Below are positions 62,802 to 64,000 of a stretch of 64,000 nucleotides of DNA, one piece after another (position 1 is the first letter of the stretch; each line of letters begins with the position of its first letter). The notes beneath the pieces were generated by a model. It did not search any database and was not told where the DNA came from. It was given only the letters and a program-made list of their open reading frames with translations. The DNA lies in assembly GCA_037577475.1 (NCBI GenBank), contig CM075195.1, forward strand, positions 24,083,399-24,147,398, written 5' to 3'. Source of the DNA: Chaunax sp. Z400 (Eukaryota > Chordata > Actinopteri > Lophiiformes > Chaunacidae). Made by a program: the position numbers and the translations under genes.

Positions 62802-64000
62802 CTGAGGGGCAAAGATAATGTACTGTTTATATTTACAGTCTGTAATCTTTAGTCCACCACCAGCGCTCATATATGAAATCAACTGAGCCATTCTTCAGTT
62901 AAAGGCTGGACCTGCAATGTTAATGACCATGTAGAACAGGCCTCATTTACAACATGTGTTCATCTTTCTTTTCCTCATTCCAAGGTTTTTACGCCTATAT
63001 GCACACATAGCTATATAATGACAGTAAGAGGTTCTTCCATCATGAGGTGTCTGTGGGTCATCATAGTAATTTCTCACACTCATTATCAACTTCCCTCAGT
63101 CCTCTGGCACACAGAGGAAAGGTTCAGAGAAAGAGAACATTTTCCTCCTCAATCAAAATTATAGCTTTTAATCAAAAATCGATTCTGGGTTAAATCTGAC
63201 CCCAAAGAATGAGAATCAAAACAAATTGCGAGATTCACAGCAATTAAAACGCTGACAAAATATATTTATAAAATTTGGCATAAACAAAAAGATGTTTGAA
63301 AAATGATGGGCAGCAAATTCATAAATAATCAGTGATTTTAAGAGGTGATTATGAGGAATGATGAAGCTGAAGACATTAGAGGACACTGTAGAAAAGTAGT
63401 TTTCCTCTGTACTGACACAAGAGCTGTATTCACAACGCCTACTACATACTACTGATGGTCTGTAAGCTCAGTCTGTAGTACACACTGCATTATGAAATAT
63501 GTATTATATGCTTGTCATAGTAGTAGAGGAAGCAGTAGCAGGATAAAGCTGTTATTTTTTTATTATACTTATAAATATTACTCTTATAATACTGCTGTAT
63601 TTTGTCATTTCTGCCAAAAATAAATGAGGAACAATTCAACTCTACTAGATGAAGGAGAAGTCATACATGCTGTAAGAGTTACAAGAGATTGCAGGTGCAT
63701 AAAATGCAAGTCTTTAGGAGATGGGAATTATTTTTAATGGGACATTTAGAGAAAGATACAGACAGGTGAAAAGCTCCTGTCTAATTTTCCAGCATGCCTC
63801 CGTCACCCAGATCATTTTGTCTGATGCGACGGAGACACAAAACAACAGCTGGTTCTCACAGTGTTTGTGTGCCTTCATGAAGGAGGGTGTGGATTTACTC
63901 AGAGCAACAGTGAAATATATAGAATGGAGAGCTTACAAAATAAGCCAAGTTAACAGCTGTGTGTGAGATTGGTCTTAGTTTGTCAGGCTTTACACATGTC
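62802..64000. other. No gene recognised
   Basis: AT-rich DNA that would be intron upstream of the 62750-62801 candidate if that exon is real. 63790-63900 is unique-looking. Confidence 0.35.

Overview
The window looks like non-coding DNA from a bony (teleost) fish. It is AT-rich, it has no long reading frame that resembles a complete gene, it is full of (CA)n/(TG)n tracts, and it carries transposon families typical of teleosts: Tc1/mariner, hAT, piggyBac-like, short palindromic MITEs, L2/CR1-type LINEs and a SINE-like 3' tail. I cannot name the species. No bacterial features, tRNA, rRNA or CRISPR array are visible.

Gene content is sparse and can only be seen as single exons with splice signals, all on the minus strand. 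The two best are 62750-62801 (52 nt) and 51279-51349 (71 nt). Each has a canonical acceptor and donor and only one open frame, and their phases fit each other, so they may be consecutive exons of one unidentified gene with introns of about 10 kb. A weaker terminal-exon candidate at 33761-34027 starts in the phase this gene would need. A CpG-rich patch at about 19650-20330 looks like a promoter with a minus-strand first exon (ATG at 19999, donor after 19963). A weak second-exon candidate at 1548-1629 fits its phase. None of these products was recognised.

Layout. 1-5.6 kb: fragments of a CCTTGGCGGAGG-ended repeat, then a Tc1 relic with another transposon nested in it. 7.9-11.6 kb: a second Tc1 relic, a truncated piggyBac-like element and a 577-bp MITE with an intact 3-bp target duplication. 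13-20 kb: microsatellites and the possible promoter. 24-33 kb: a MITE with 20-bp perfect terminal repeats, a piggyBac-like element between TTAA sites, and a long foldback. 40.3-41.5 kb: a second copy of the 577-bp MITE family, inserted in an unclassified repeat whose uninterrupted relative lies at 14 kb. 43.4-44.0 kb: a hAT relic with decayed transposase sequence. 46.7-48.2 kb: a decayed, interrupted Tc1 element. 49.4-50.0 kb: a LINE reverse-transcriptase relic. 54.4-55.7 kb: a 1.3-kb pentanucleotide array with a higher-order pattern, directly abutting a 5'-truncated L2-type LINE end. 57.4-57.7 kb: a SINE-like tail.

The genes do not form a pathway that can be read here. The window is best seen as introns and intergenic DNA of one or two minus-strand genes, with layered transposon insertions. 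I found no convincing new biological system. The most distinctive items are the pentanucleotide array, the nested insertions with a comparable empty site, and the small unidentified exons.
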